A DNA stretch of 64,000 nt, from assembly GCA_963810615.1 (NCBI GenBank), contig CAWEOA010000008.1:868001-932000 (forward strand). The letters are read 5' to 3'. Shown here piece after piece: positions 17,158 to 26,675 of the stretch (the stretch's first letter is position 1; every line of letters begins with the position of its first letter). The position numbers and the translations under genes were made by a program. A model generated the notes under the pieces. That model was not told the origin of the DNA, searched no databases, and was given only the letters and a program-made list of their open reading frames with translations. Origin of the DNA: JARRQJ01 sp963810615. GTDB lineage: Bacteria > Pseudomonadota > Gammaproteobacteria > DRLM01.

Positions 17158-20100
17158 ATGGCTAATCAGCGCACGGTATATTTCTATGCGGTGGTGGTGA
17201 ATGTGTTATTCATCGTCTACGGCAGTCTCTTACCCTTTGAAATTCGACACCATACCCTGGCCGAGGCCTGGGCATTTTTTCGACACATTCCTTATCTGAA
17301 GTTGGGAGTGGCGTCGCGCGCGGATTGGATCGCCAATATCGTTCTGTATATCCCTTTCGCGTTTTTTGCCAACGCTTGGTTGGCGCATGGCCGGACACAC
17401 GTCGCACGGCATGTGAGCCGAATAGCGTTGGTGGTTGCCGCCGGCGCGACCCTGGCGGTGGCGGTGGAATTCACCCAGATCTGGTTTGCTCCGCGTACGG
17501 TGTCCTTGAATGACATCATCGCCGAGGTCATTGGAACCGTTATAGGCGTCGCGCTGTGGGAGTCGGCGGGCCGGCGTCTCAGCGCTCTCGGCGTAAAGAT
17601 CATGGCGGGCGGTCCCGCGGCGGTGCAATCGACCGCCGTATTGTATGTTCTGGCGTACATCGCCTTGAGTCTATTCCCCTACGATTTCACCGTTTCAGGC
17701 CGAGTGCTGGCCGCCAAGCTGGCTAATGGCCATGCCCACTGGCTGTTGGCCAACTGCGGGGGAGGGTTCATCTGCCTGGTCAAGCTCATCGCGGAGGTCG
17801 TGGCCGTGATGCCCGTCGGCGCCTTATTGGACATGCTGTTCAGGCAGGACCGCCGCTGGAATTTTCGCACCGCGCTGTATGCCGGTCTCGGCCTGGGATT
17901 AATCATCGAAGTGAGCCAGTTCTTTTTGGCGTCGGGGGTCAGTCAGGGGATGTCGGTGCTGACCCGCGGGGTCGGGGTGGTGCTCGGGGTTATCCTATTC
18001 CGGAATTTCTCCTGGTATTACGTCAACAAGGCGCTCCCGTATCTGCGGCCCACCATAGTTGTCATGGCCGTGCCCTATGGGTTCGTACTGCTGGACCTGA
18101 ATCGCTGGTTTTCCGGTCATTGGCTGGGCTGGGCGGAGGCCGGGCGGCGGCTGACCGAGCTGCATTTTCTACCTTTTTATTATCACTATTACACCGCCGA
18201 GGCGATGGCCGTGGTGAGCGTGATCTATCAGTTCGGCCTCTATGCGCCTATCGGCGCGGCGATATGGTTGTGGCGCTGGGCTGGGGGGGGCACAGCTGCC
18301 GGTGGACGGAGCTGGTTCGTGCCGCTTGCAGCTGCCGCCGTTACCGCCTGCGTGGTCGAGGCAGGCAAATTGTTCATTAGCGGTGAGCATCCCGATCCGA
18401 CCAATGTGTTGATCGCCGCCGTGGCGGCTGCAACCGCCTACGGCGTGCTGCAGTTCTTTTTCAGGAGCGCATCGACAACCGGATCCGCCGTGACAGGGCA
18501 GATGGGCGAGATGGCTGAAAGCGGTAGTTCGGGTGGTGAGCGACCGTATGAGCGGACGCGTCAGCCACTGACCCGGCTGCAAACGGTGGCGGTGACCGTT
18601 TTGCTGGTAGCCTTGGTCGCGGCGGTGACGGATCCTTACCGGCCGCTGTTGCTGGTCATTGCGCTCGTCGTTTATGCCGGGCTGCTGCGCCTGAATCCGG
18701 GGGCGTGGCCGGTGTGGATCCTGGCCTTGCTGCCGCTACTGGATTTCGCCCCTCACTCCGGGCGCATGTTCTGGTCGGAATTCGATACCCTGCTGCTGGT
18801 GACCCTCGGGGTGTGTTATTGGCGTTTGAGCCCCGGTCCCCTCAGTAATTTTCGCCGCATGGGCTTGCGTTTGCTGGCGGCGTTCGCGGTCTCGGCCATG
18901 CTCGGTGTGCTGATCGGCCTGTGGCCGCTGGCGCCGCTGGACGACAATGCCTTTAGCAGCTACATGAGCCCCTATAACGCCTTGCGCGCGGCGAAAGGCC
19001 TGTTCTTCGCCCTGGCCTTTCTGCCCTTGCTCGCCCGGCAATGGGAGGACCCGGCGCGCGCCGCACGCCGTTTGGCGCTGGGCATGAGCCTGGGCGTGAC
19101 GGCGGAGATCGTGTACGTGTTGTGGGAGCGGGTGACGTTTTCCGGCTTGTTGAATTTCGCCACTGACTATCGCATTACCGGTTCGTTTCCCGGCATGCAT
19201 ATCGGCGGCGCCTACATCGAGTGCTATCTGGCCATGTCTCTGCCGTTCGTCCTGCTGTGGGCCTGGCAGCAACGCCGGCTCGCGACGACCGTGCTGGCGG
19301 CAGGCATCTACGGTCTGGGCGCGTATAGCGTAATGGTGACTTTTTCCCGCGGCGGGGAGGCGGCGTTTATCCTGGCGACGCTGATTGCCGCCTTCGGTTT
19401 CGCGCGCCTGATGCTGCGCAATCAGCGGCGGCGCCTGCTCGGCATCGGCGCCGTGGTTTTATTCTGCGCTGCGGCGTTTGTCGTCGCCTGGCCGATTATC
19501 ACCGGCAAATTCAACGAGGCGCGTCTGGCGACCATCGGCCAGGATGCCGGGACGCGCATCTATCATTGGCGGGATGCGTTGCACATCCTGTCCCGCGATC
19601 ACGATTTGATCCTGGGCGAGGGCTTGGGTTCTTTTGCACGGGCGTATTTCTGGGGTTCGCGTGTGGCGACCCGGCCCGCTACCTATGCCTTCCATCACGA
19701 GGACGGTAATGAATTTCTGCGCCTCGGCAGCGGCGAGTCCCTCTATTTCGAACAGATAGTCAAGGTCGAACCGAACCAATCATATACTTTGACTTTGGAT
19801 CTGCGCAGTCCATCCAAGCCGGCCTCCCTGACCGTGCCGCTGTGTGAGAAGTCACTGCTGGCTTCTTTTAAGTGCGACTGGAATACCGTGCGACTTAGCG
19901 CCGAACCCGGGCAGTGGGGACACTACACGGTTCGCATCAGCACCAAGAAGTTCGGGCCGCCGGGCAGTCTCTTTCCCCGTCCGGTGAAGCTGTCGATGTT
20001 CAATGGCCGCAAAGGGACGGTGGTGGATGTGGATAATGTCAGCCTCAGCGATGCCGCGGGCCATGCCCTGCTGGTCAACGGCGATTTCAGCCAGGGGATG

Positions 20101-20449
20101 AATCATTGGTTTTTCTCGACCGATAGTCACCTGGCATGGCATGCCAAGAATCTATTCATCCATGTGTTGTTTGAACAGGGTTGGATAGGTTTGATCCTCT
20201 TCGTCATAATGGTCGTTTATTCGGTGGCGCGCGTCTTCAAATGGGGATGGCATAATGATGCGCTCGGTGTAGCGCTGTTCGCTTCCTTGACGGCGTTTCT
20301 CGTGGTAGGGGTCGTGGACAGTCTTATCGACGAAACGCGAATCGGGTTCTCTGTTCTTTTTGTTGTTGAGCGTGGGAATGCTTGTTACGCCGCCGCGTCG
20401 CCATGGCCTCGGTGCGGTACGGCCACCGTCGCGGCCTGCGGTAAGGTAG
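17158..20449 (+). CDS. VanZ-VanZ-O-antigen ligase/polymerase fusion with a periplasmic beta-sandwich loop
   Basis: Residues 1-160 and about 165-440 are VanZ-type membrane modules (IVYGSLLPFEIRH, VEFTQIWFAPRTVSLND). From about residue 475 a polytopic O-antigen ligase/polymerase domain (Wzy_C type) follows, with MVTFSRGGEAAF and the large-loop motif HAKNLFIHVLFEQG. Between the loop and that motif lies an extra ~130-residue beta-rich segment (LRLGSGESLYFEQIVKVEPN, ending VNGDFSQGMNHWFF) resembling a carbohydrate-binding module. The frame from 17158 stays open to 20685, but its last ~110 residues are translated intergenic repeat. A one-base shift at about 20350 restores a membrane helix (LFFLLLSVGMLVTPPRRHG) and stops at TAG 20447-20449, so the end is placed there. 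Role: polymerising or ligating exopolysaccharide at the periplasmic face. Confidence 0.82.
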
Positions 20450-20502
20450 GCATTTGCTGGGGTCTGGTGTATCGATTGCGTGGTATCGTTTCGTCCGGTT
20501 TT

Positions 20503-20530
20503 GTCATTTCGAGCGCGGCGAGAAATCTGA
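20503..20530 (+). repeat. Class II intergenic repeat
   Basis: GTCATTTCGAGCGCGGCGAG followed by AAATCT. Related copies are at 27.6, 32.1, 38.2, 38.4 and 47.0 kb, often as inverted pairs. Confidence 0.7.
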
Positions 20531-20578
20531 TTCTCGGATCCAGTGTACTGCTTCGTAATTGCTGGTACTTATCAGAGC

Positions 20579-20700
20579 ATCCCCCTCTCCTTCCGGGAGA
20601 GGGTTGGGGTGAGGGGGGCGAGCGAAATTATGAGCATAACCCCTCATCCTGTCGGCTGCGCCCCCCTCGCTTCGCTCTCCCCTGAGGGAGAAGGGACGTT
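20579..20700. repeat. Class III intergenic repeat, inverted pair
   Basis: CCCCTCTCCTTCCGGGAGAG and, on the other arm, CTCCCCTGAGGGAGAAGGG flank a short AT-rich spacer. The region 20450-20958 holds no other feature I can support. Confidence 0.7.
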
Positions 20701-20958
20701 ATAACAAACATATGAGAATGCGAATCGTACTGCATAGGTCCCAATAAGAATGAAGCACTGCACTAGATGGGAATAACTATGAACCAGATTTCTACCCTGG
20801 GGGGCACAAATCGCTGCGCTAAAAATGACGCGTTCAGATGGGTGTAAATTTTACGTAAGACGCGACTGCTCAAGGATTGGTGTAATGGTAAATTCGTTCA
20901 GGACCCTGTTTCGCCGGTTTCCGTATTCGATTCTGAAACCTAAATTTGGAAGAGCACC

Positions 20959-21747
20959 ATGTCATTTATATCCTTGCTGCGTCATCGGGTGCAATTGGTG
21001 ATTGCAGTCTCACTGCTGACTTGCCTGTCTTGGACGGGTGCCTCGGCCGGCGACCTGGCGGATACGGTCGCCGTTATCAAGCCCAGCATTGTGGGTGTGG
21101 GGACCTATCAGCGTACCCGCCAGCCTGCCGTGAGTTTGCAGGGGACGGGTTTTGTGGTGGCGGACGGCCGCCACGTGATCACCAATCTGCATGTGATACC
21201 GAAAGTAATCGATACTCCCAAGCAGGAGACCTTGGCGATCTTTGCCGGCACCGGGGAAGATCCCGACGTGCGTTTGGCGGTGCTGGAGGCGGCGGATCCC
21301 GAGCACGACCTGGCCTTGCTGAAGTTTTCCGATGCCCCCTTGCCGCCGCTCAAGCTGGGGGATTCCGACAAGGTGCGGGAGGGTGAACGCTATGCGTTTA
21401 CCGGTTTTCCCATCGGTGCCATATTAGGCCTGTATCCGGTGACGCACCGCGGTATTGTTTCTTCCATTACCCCGGAGATAATCCCGCTGGATAACTCGAG
21501 GGAGCTGACCACCGAGCTGGTGAGTAAACTCAAGCATCCCTACATGGTGTTTCAATTGGATGCCACCGCCTATCCCGGCAACAGCGGCAGTCCGCTTTAC
21601 AATCCTGATACCGGTGCGGTGATAGGTGTCGTCAACAAGGTGTTTGTGCAGGAGAGTAAGGAGAACGTGCTGCAAAAACCCAGCGGTATTTCCTATGCCA
21701 TTCCCATTCGTTATGCGGAGGCTTTGCTTGCCAAGGCAGGGTTATAA
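20959..21747 (+). CDS. Periplasmic trypsin-like (HtrA/Do-fold) serine protease without PDZ domain
   Basis: Protein of 262 residues with a Sec signal peptide (VIAVSLLTCLSWTGASAG) and a chymotrypsin-fold S1 domain. The triad is visible: His in HVITNLHVIPK, Asp in DPEHDLALLKF, and Ser in YPGNSGSPLYNP. The protein ends directly after the protease domain (SYAIPIRYAEALLAKAGL), so the PDZ domains of DegP/DegQ are absent. It lies between the exopolysaccharide ligase and the PEP-CTERM gene, so a role in envelope or exopolysaccharide maintenance is plausible but inferred. The start at 20959 gives the signal peptide directly. Confidence 0.88.
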   Translation: MSFISLLRHRVQLVIAVSLLTCLSWTGASAGDLADTVAVIKPSIVGVGTYQRTRQPAVSLQGTGFVVADGRHVITNLHVIPKVIDTPKQETLAIFAGTGEDPDVRLAVLEAADPEHDLALLKFSDAPLPPLKLGDSDKVREGERYAFTGFPIGAILGLYPVTHRGIVSSITPEIIPLDNSRELTTELVSKLKHPYMVFQLDATAYPGNSGSPLYNPDTGAVIGVVNKVFVQESKENVLQKPSGISYAIPIRYAEALLAKAGL

Positions 21748-21800
21748 GGTTTCTAAGATTCGTACTAAATCGGTGGTTGGTCAGGGAAGATTTGAATAGT

Positions 21801-21909
21801 CCGTCATTCCGGGCGTAGCGTAGCGAAGACCCGGAATCCAGCGCCTTTAATTCAGCGTTTACTGGATTCCGGCGTTTATGCCCTTCAGGGTATGCGCCGG
21901 AATGACATC
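21801..21909. repeat. Class I intergenic repeat, inverted pair
   Basis: CGTCATTCCGGGCGTAGCGT and CGCCGGAATGACATC form long complementary arms around ATTCAGCGTTTACTGGATTC. Related copies are at 22.5, 26.6, 36.2, 39.5, 46.7 and 54.8 kb. The interval 21748-22778 (1 kb) otherwise holds only a terminator and a promoter. Confidence 0.7.
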
Positions 21910-22146
21910 AAAAGAATGAAGCAGACCTTCCTTAATCGAGGATGTTGAAAGCGGATGGTGTTTGCCGCCAAGGGGAAACTATGTTCTCAAAGGGATGGTT
22001 ATATTCTTTTTCTCCCCTTCTCCCGGTGAGGTGAAGGATGCCTCCCAGGCTATGGGGCGGTGCATGATATGGAGGGTATGGTGAGAGCCTATTTGAAACG
22101 CTCCGGCTGTTTTGCCGCCACCTATTTATCAACAAAGAGCGCCCAA

Positions 22147-22180
22147 TAAAAAAGCGGCCATTAGGCCGCATAAATTTTTA
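22147..22180. terminator. Bidirectional terminator-like hairpin
   Basis: GCGGCC-attag-GGCCGC-type stem (22154-22169) flanked by AAAAAA on the left and TTTTT on the right, so it could stop transcription from either side. The nearest upstream gene (the protease) ends 400 bp before. Confidence 0.55.
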
Positions 22181-22488
22181 TTATTGTGATTGCCTTATTG
22201 TGGTTGTGCTGGATCCCCAAATAATCGATTACCACCCATCTGAGCCAGGTATCGCTATGTAGTAGCAGGATTCGGACCAAGATTTACCTCGTGTTGTTTT
22301 ACATATATTTTTTTATTTAGTGGGACGGTGAGTGGGGTGCGCTGATCAAAAAGTGTTAAAAAATCCGACAGTTGTATGACAAGTGGAGGCTGTCGATTTA
22401 AGTTTGCCGTCATTAAATTTAGACTAAAACTACCCTGCGCCAGAGGAGGGGTGAGTACTTATGTTGGAGCATTCCGGCAGATTCCCTG

Positions 22489-22560
22489 AGGGGGCATAAA
22501 AGCCGGAATCCAGTGAGACCCACCAGTTATAGGCATTGGATTCCGGCTCTCCGGGCAGTC
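22489..22560. repeat. Class I intergenic repeat, partial copy
   Basis: GCCGGAATCCAGTGAGACCC and GGCATTGGATTCCGGCTCTC form imperfect complementary arms. An overlapping 65-codon frame (22513-22710) is not supported as a gene. Confidence 0.55.
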
Positions 22561-22675
22561 CGATTGGGCGCAGCGGTAAGCATGTATTTATTGGCGATTT
22601 CCCGGGTAAATGTCTCTTTTGCCGAAATGTACGGTGGATGTCCCCTTAATTTGGTTGAGAAATCGGGCATATGGA

Positions 22676-22703
22676 TTGACGGAAAACGTGGAGCCTGTAA
22701 TAT
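22676..22703 (+). promoter_or_regulatory. Sigma-70 promoter of the cytochrome c4 gene
   Basis: TTGACG (22676-22681), 16-bp spacer, TAATAT (22698-22703). Transcription would start near 22710. The ribosome-binding site GAAGGGG lies just before the ATG at 22779. Confidence 0.65.
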
Positions 22704-22778
22704 ACAGTGACTCGACTTAACAACGATAAAGTCAGCACTAAGACACGGGGTATTCCGTCAGCAGCGAAGGGGTGAAAA

Positions 22779-23432
22779 ATGCGGAATAAGGTGATGTGGG
22801 CGGTAGCGGTTATGTTGGTGATGGGATTCGGTTCGGCACAGGCCGATTTGGGTACGTTTTCCATGAAGGGCGATCCCAAAGCCGGGGCGGATAAATCAGG
22901 ATTATGTCAGGGTTGCCATGGCGGGACCGGTAACAGCGAGGATGCCACCTTCCCACGCTTGGCCGGCCAATATGCTTCCTACATTGCCAAGCAGGTTAAC
23001 GATTTCTCAAAGGGTTTGCGCGCCAATAACGAGACTATGGCCGGCATGGCCGCGACGGTGGCATCTACACAGGATGCCTTGGATATCGGCGCCTATTTCA
23101 ACTCGCAAAAGATGGCCTCCAAGCCGCTGGCTCCCGTCGATAAGAAACTGGCCGACCAGGGTAAGGAGATCTTTTACAACGGCATTCCATCCAAGAACGT
23201 ATACGGCTGCGTGAACTGCCATGGCGAGCGCGGCAAGGGCAAGGCGCCGAATATCGCAGTGTTCCCGGTGATCGGCGGCCAGCATCGCGATTATCTCATC
23301 AAGGAGCTGACGGATTTGCGCGCCGGAACCCGCGCCAATGACCCGGCCGGCATGATGCAGAATATCGCCAAGGGCCTTTCGGATACCGAGATCAAGGCGC
23401 TGGCTAATTACCTTTCCGGCCTGCTGCCGTAA
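22779..23432 (+). CDS. Cytochrome c4, periplasmic dihaem cytochrome
   Basis: Protein of 217 residues with a signal peptide (VAVMLVMGFGSAQAD) and two class-I cytochrome c domains. Haem motifs are CQGCH (about residue 45) and CVNCH (about residue 147). Each is followed by the family pattern PRLAGQYASYIAKQ or PVIGGQHRDYLIKEL, and the axial Met lies in NETMAG and AGMMQN. Length and internal duplication are those of cytochrome c4, which passes electrons between the bc1 complex and terminal oxidases. A clear sigma-70 promoter precedes it, and a terminator-like inverted repeat follows (ACTTCCCTGCCC / GGGTGGGGAAGT, 23453-23484). Confidence 0.92.
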   Translation: MRNKVMWAVAVMLVMGFGSAQADLGTFSMKGDPKAGADKSGLCQGCHGGTGNSEDATFPRLAGQYASYIAKQVNDFSKGLRANNETMAGMAATVASTQDALDIGAYFNSQKMASKPLAPVDKKLADQGKEIFYNGIPSKNVYGCVNCHGERGKGKAPNIAVFPVIGGQHRDYLIKELTDLRAGTRANDPAGMMQNIAKGLSDTEIKALANYLSGLLP

Positions 23433-23751
23433 AGCTTTAAAACCCCGCGAAATACTTCCCTGCCCTTTATTGAGGGTGGGGAAGTCATCATTTATACAGT
23501 CCCCTATTTAATTCTTAGCCATAGATATGAATATCGAGGCGGGAAATCCAGCGGTCGTTATTGTGCTGGTGACGCTGAAATCACATATTAAGCTTGGTGC
23601 TCCGTTGGCATTTGATCCATTAAATTAAATAGCCATTCCGTAATCAGGCTGTAAGCCTAATGGTGTTCCTGATTGTCGGAAAAATTTACATTTTTAATGC
23701 CGAGCGTTTTGCTGTGTTTATAACAGATTGTTTTTGTAGTATGAAAAATAA

Positions 23752-23767
23752 TGGCACGAACCATGCT
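23752..23767 (+). promoter_or_regulatory. Sigma-54 (RpoN)-type promoter upstream of the PEP-CTERM gene
   Basis: TGGCACGAACCATGCT has the invariant GG and GC dinucleotides exactly 10 bases apart and one mismatch to TGGCACG-N4-TTGCW. PEP-CTERM genes in several Proteobacteria are reported to be RpoN/PrsKR-dependent, which fits. Confidence 0.6.
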
Positions 23768-23839
23768 TTCTGCTCTGTAGCAACAGAATTGCTCAGATTT
23801 TCGAGCTTAGAATAATAGTAATTTTGAACGACCAAACGG

Positions 23840-23866
23840 CCATTAGACCATTAGACCATTAGACTA
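23840..23866 (+). repeat. Three short direct repeats, CCATTAGA
   Basis: CCATTAGAC repeats three times head to tail, 23 bases before the PEP-CTERM start codon and in its 5' leader. Possible operator or slippage product. Confidence 0.5.
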
Positions 23867-23888
23867 GAGTGGGAACGGGAGCATAACG

Positions 23889-24540
23889 ATGAAATACTAT
23901 ATTAGATTGCTGCAGGCGTCTTTGATTCTATGCGGTGTGTTTGCGGCGGGCGCTGCCTCCGCGACAGTGATTAATGTTGCCCAGGTAACCCAGGCAGTTT
24001 GACGAACTGCCCGACTGTTGGTATCGCCCACAGTTGCGCCTTGGTATATCGCTTCAACGCGGATGGTTCGATCGATACTCTGCTGGACAGCTCAGTACCC
24101 TCTACTGACGGTATTGAAGATACTTTGACCGGGGTGATAAATAACTCGGGCCATACTATCGATAGCATTGCTCTCAGTGGGGTTGGTATAGGCAATCTGG
24201 GTGTCTTCGATTTCGAGAATGACGGTCAGAGTCCGATTGCCAACCCTGGTTTTGGACCTGGTGATACCTATTTCGGTCAGTATTTTGATGCGAACAACAC
24301 TTTGTTGGGTACGACGTATTTCACCAATATCAGCACGGTAACGGTTACCAATGACACTGGGGTTGTAAACTTTCCCGGCCTGCCTGACGGAGGTACTGGC
24401 TGGTGGGTGTTTGAAGATCAGATCAGTTTCAGTGCGCCCCCGACAGTTGGGGCGGCACCGTGCCTGAACCTACCTCCATGGCGCTGCTTGGCCTAGGCTT
24501 GGCTGGATTGGGTGCCATGCGTCGTCGTAAAGTTAGATAA
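23889..24540 (+). pseudogene. PEP-CTERM sorting-domain protein, two frameshifts
   Basis: Starts MKYYIRLLQASLILCGVFAA with a signal peptide. The frame breaks at about 23985; the body resumes as NPGSLTNCPTVGIAHSC and runs as a beta-rich secreted domain with many Asp/Asn/Gly. A second break at about 24455 is followed by VPEPTSMALLGLGLAGLGAM and RRRKVR. This C-terminal signature (PEP motif, hydrophobic helix, Arg cluster) is the exosortase-recognised PEP-CTERM anchor. The protein would be about 215 residues and exported together with exopolysaccharide. No exosortase gene lies in this window. The ribosome-binding site GGGAG precedes the ATG, and a strong terminator follows the stop. Both indels may be sequencing errors because all sorting features survive. 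Confidence 0.78.
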
Positions 24541-24577
24541 AGGCATTACAGACGACAACGAGATTGTTGTTTATTAA

Positions 24578-24607
24578 GCGGCGGCCTTTGGGCCGCCGTT
24601 TCTTTTT
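24578..24607 (+). terminator. Rho-independent terminator after the PEP-CTERM gene
   Basis: GCGGCGGCC-tttg-GGCCGCCG stem directly followed by TTTCTTTTT, 37 bases after the stop codon. Confidence 0.9.
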
Positions 24608-24736
24608 GCGCCATGCTTTTTAAATCCTATCTTTTAAGTCATATCAAAATAGAGCAAGAGTTGATCCTCAATCTAGCCTGTCTTTTTTCGTAAAACGCGG
24701 GTCGTGATTCGTGCCTGAAAGCATTTCTTCGCTGAA

Positions 24737-25834
24737 CTACGCCACCAAGACCACACTCTTGATTTGCGCATAAACCTTCATTCCCGGCTTCAAATCCAAT
24801 TGCTCGCAGGATTTGCGGGTGACGCGTGCCAACAACACTTGTCCGGCGGTCTCCAGCTTTATCAAGGTCTGGGCGGGACTACGGGCCGATGCCAGGGCGC
24901 TGATGGTGCAGGGCAGGATATTTAGGATGGTGGTGTCGGCGGGCGGCTGCAGGGTCAGGCTCACGTCACGGGCCTTGATCTGCAGCCGCAGGCGGGTTCC
25001 GATCGCATAGGCGAGGCGGCTTACGGTCAGTTGCTGACCGGCGAAGCCCAGGGTGGTGAGGTGGTAGTGATCGTCATGGGCGCCGACCTCCGCTTCGAGC
25101 ACCGCCCCGGCGTCATCCCGCTGCGCTAGGGACAGATCGAGCCTCTGAAACATGTCCGCGAGCGGGCCGTGACTGCTTATCCTGCCGTCCTCCAGCAACA
25201 GCAAATGATCGGCGAGCCGAATCACTTCGTCCAGGGTGTGGCTGACATAGATGATGGGTATGCCCAAACGTCTCGGTAGTTGCGCCAGGAAGGGCAGGAT
25301 GGCGTCTTTGAGGGTCCGATCCAGGGCCGATAGCGGTTCGTCCAGCAGCAGGAGTTGCGGGCTCGCCAGCAGGGTCCGCCCCAGTGCGACCCGCTGAGCT
25401 TCGCCGCCGGAGAGTTGCTGCGGCGCGTGCTTGAGCAAGGGTTCCAGATGCAGGGCGGTGACGACTTCTTCGAGAGTGAGGCGGTGTTGTGCGGCCGGGG
25501 CGCGGCGCAAGCCGTATTCCAGATTGCCCCGGGTTGTCAGGTGATCGAACAGGCGCGCCTCCTGGAACACCATGCCGATCCCGCGTTGATGAGGCGGGAC
25601 GAACAGCTTGCGTGTCTGATCCTGCCAGGTGGTGTGGTTCAGGGATAGCACGCCTTCGGCAGTGGGCTCCAGTCCCGCCAGGCAGCGCAGCAGGCTGGTC
25701 TTGCCCGCCCCGGAGGGTCCGAACAGGGCGATGATGCCCGTGTGGGGCAGGGTATCGTTGACGTCCAGGACGAAGTTGCCGCGGCGCAGTCGCAGTTGCA
25801 TATGCAGCATGGCCTGGGTGGCGACGCCGTTCAT
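24737..25834 (-). CDS. modC: Molybdate ABC transporter ATP-binding protein ModC
   Basis: Protein of 365 residues. The ABC ATPase domain has Walker A GPSGAGKTSLL (about residue 39), signature LSGGEAQRVALGR and Walker B LLLLDEPLSALDR. The C-terminus (about residues 290-362) is a TOBE/Mop-like molybdate-binding regulatory domain, the length and layout typical of ModC. The ATG overlaps the stop of modB by four bases (ATGA). It energises molybdate import for molybdenum-cofactor enzymes. The usual third gene, modA (periplasmic binding protein), is not upstream of modB here. Confidence 0.92.
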   Translation of the reverse strand: MNGVATQAMLHMQLRLRRGNFVLDVNDTLPHTGIIALFGPSGAGKTSLLRCLAGLEPTAEGVLSLNHTTWQDQTRKLFVPPHQRGIGMVFQEARLFDHLTTRGNLEYGLRRAPAAQHRLTLEEVVTALHLEPLLKHAPQQLSGGEAQRVALGRTLLASPQLLLLDEPLSALDRTLKDAILPFLAQLPRRLGIPIIYVSHTLDEVIRLADHLLLLEDGRISSHGPLADMFQRLDLSLAQRDDAGAVLEAEVGAHDDHYHLTTLGFAGQQLTVSRLAYAIGTRLRLQIKARDVSLTLQPPADTTILNILPCTISALASARSPAQTLIKLETAGQVLLARVTRKSCEQLDLKPGMKVYAQIKSVVLVA

Positions 25835-26526
25835 TGTACGGTACCGGCGCGCGTGCGGCGATTCAGCCCGTAGACCAGGAGCAGCGCCGCAAAGGAGAAC
25901 AGCAACAGTCCGGCCGCCATGGCGTGGGCCTCGCCGTACTGCAGGGTCTCGACCCGGTCGTAGATGGCGATGGACAATACCTGGGTCTTCCCCGGGATAT
26001 TGCCGCCGATCATCAGGATCACGCCGAATTCACCTACGGTGTGGGCAAAGCCCAGGGTGGCGGCGACGATAAAGCCCCGCTTGGCCGAGGGCAGCACGAT
26101 GCTGATAAAGCGATCCCAGGGGGAGGCGCGCAGCAGGGCGGCGGCCTCCAAGAGTTGTTCGCCGGTGGCGGCGAAGGCGGTTTGCAGCGGCTGCACCACG
26201 AAGGGCATGGAATAGAGCACCGAGCCGATGACCAGGCCGGTGAAGGAAAAGCTCAGGGTGTCGCCGGTGACGGCCAGCCACGGCGCGCCGATCAGCCCAT
26301 GCGGCCCCAGGGCGATGAGCAGATAAAAACCCAGGACGGTGGGAGGCAACACCAGCGGCAAGGCCACCACGGCCTCGACAGCCGGTTTGATACGGCCGGT
26401 GCTGCGCGCCAGCCACCAGGCCAGTGGCGTCGCGATGAGCAACAGGATCACCGAAGTGTAGGTGGCGAGTTGCAGGGTGAGCAGTACGGGTGACCAAAGC
26501 GTGGTGGTTTCCAAAGTGTGGTGCAC
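25831..26526 (-). CDS. modB: Molybdate ABC transporter permease ModB
   Basis: Protein of 231 residues (GTG start) with five or so membrane helices. It carries the permease EAA-type loop EAAALLRASPWDRFISIVLP, and GEFGVILMIGGNIPGKTQ is diagnostic for molybdate permeases. It is co-transcribed with modC (four-base overlap). The region upstream is 1.1 kb of intergenic repeats with no modA and no recognisable ModE site, so the operon is probably split or rearranged. Acts in the inner membrane. Confidence 0.92.
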   Translation of the reverse strand: MHHTLETTTLWSPVLLTLQLATYTSVILLLIATPLAWWLARSTGRIKPAVEAVVALPLVLPPTVLGFYLLIALGPHGLIGAPWLAVTGDTLSFSFTGLVIGSVLYSMPFVVQPLQTAFAATGEQLLEAAALLRASPWDRFISIVLPSAKRGFIVAATLGFAHTVGEFGVILMIGGNIPGKTQVLSIAIYDRVETLQYGEAHAMAAGLLLFSFAALLLVYGLNRRTRAGTVQ

Positions 26527-26574
26527 TCCCTGCGGATCGACTTAAGGCTTAAGTGTAAGGAGCTATGAACAATT

Positions 26575-26605
26575 CGTCATTCCGGCGAAAGCCGGAATGA
26601 CGTCA
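26575..26605. repeat. Class I intergenic repeat
   Basis: CGTCATTCCGGCG-aaag-CCGGAATGACG: a compact perfect palindrome 50 bases upstream of modB. Confidence 0.7.
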
Positions 26606-26675
26606 TAGGAATTATTTAGGCCTTACTTATAAGTTTAACAACTTGTTATTACTTCAACGAAGGGGAAATATTCTC

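Noticed and set aside
20450..20685. C-terminal extension of the VanZ-ligase frame
   Set aside because: Reads in the wrong frame after 20350 and translates intergenic repeats; the restored frame ends at 20449.
22513..22710. 65-codon plus-strand frame
   Set aside because: Starts in a class I repeat and ends in the promoter of cytochrome c4.
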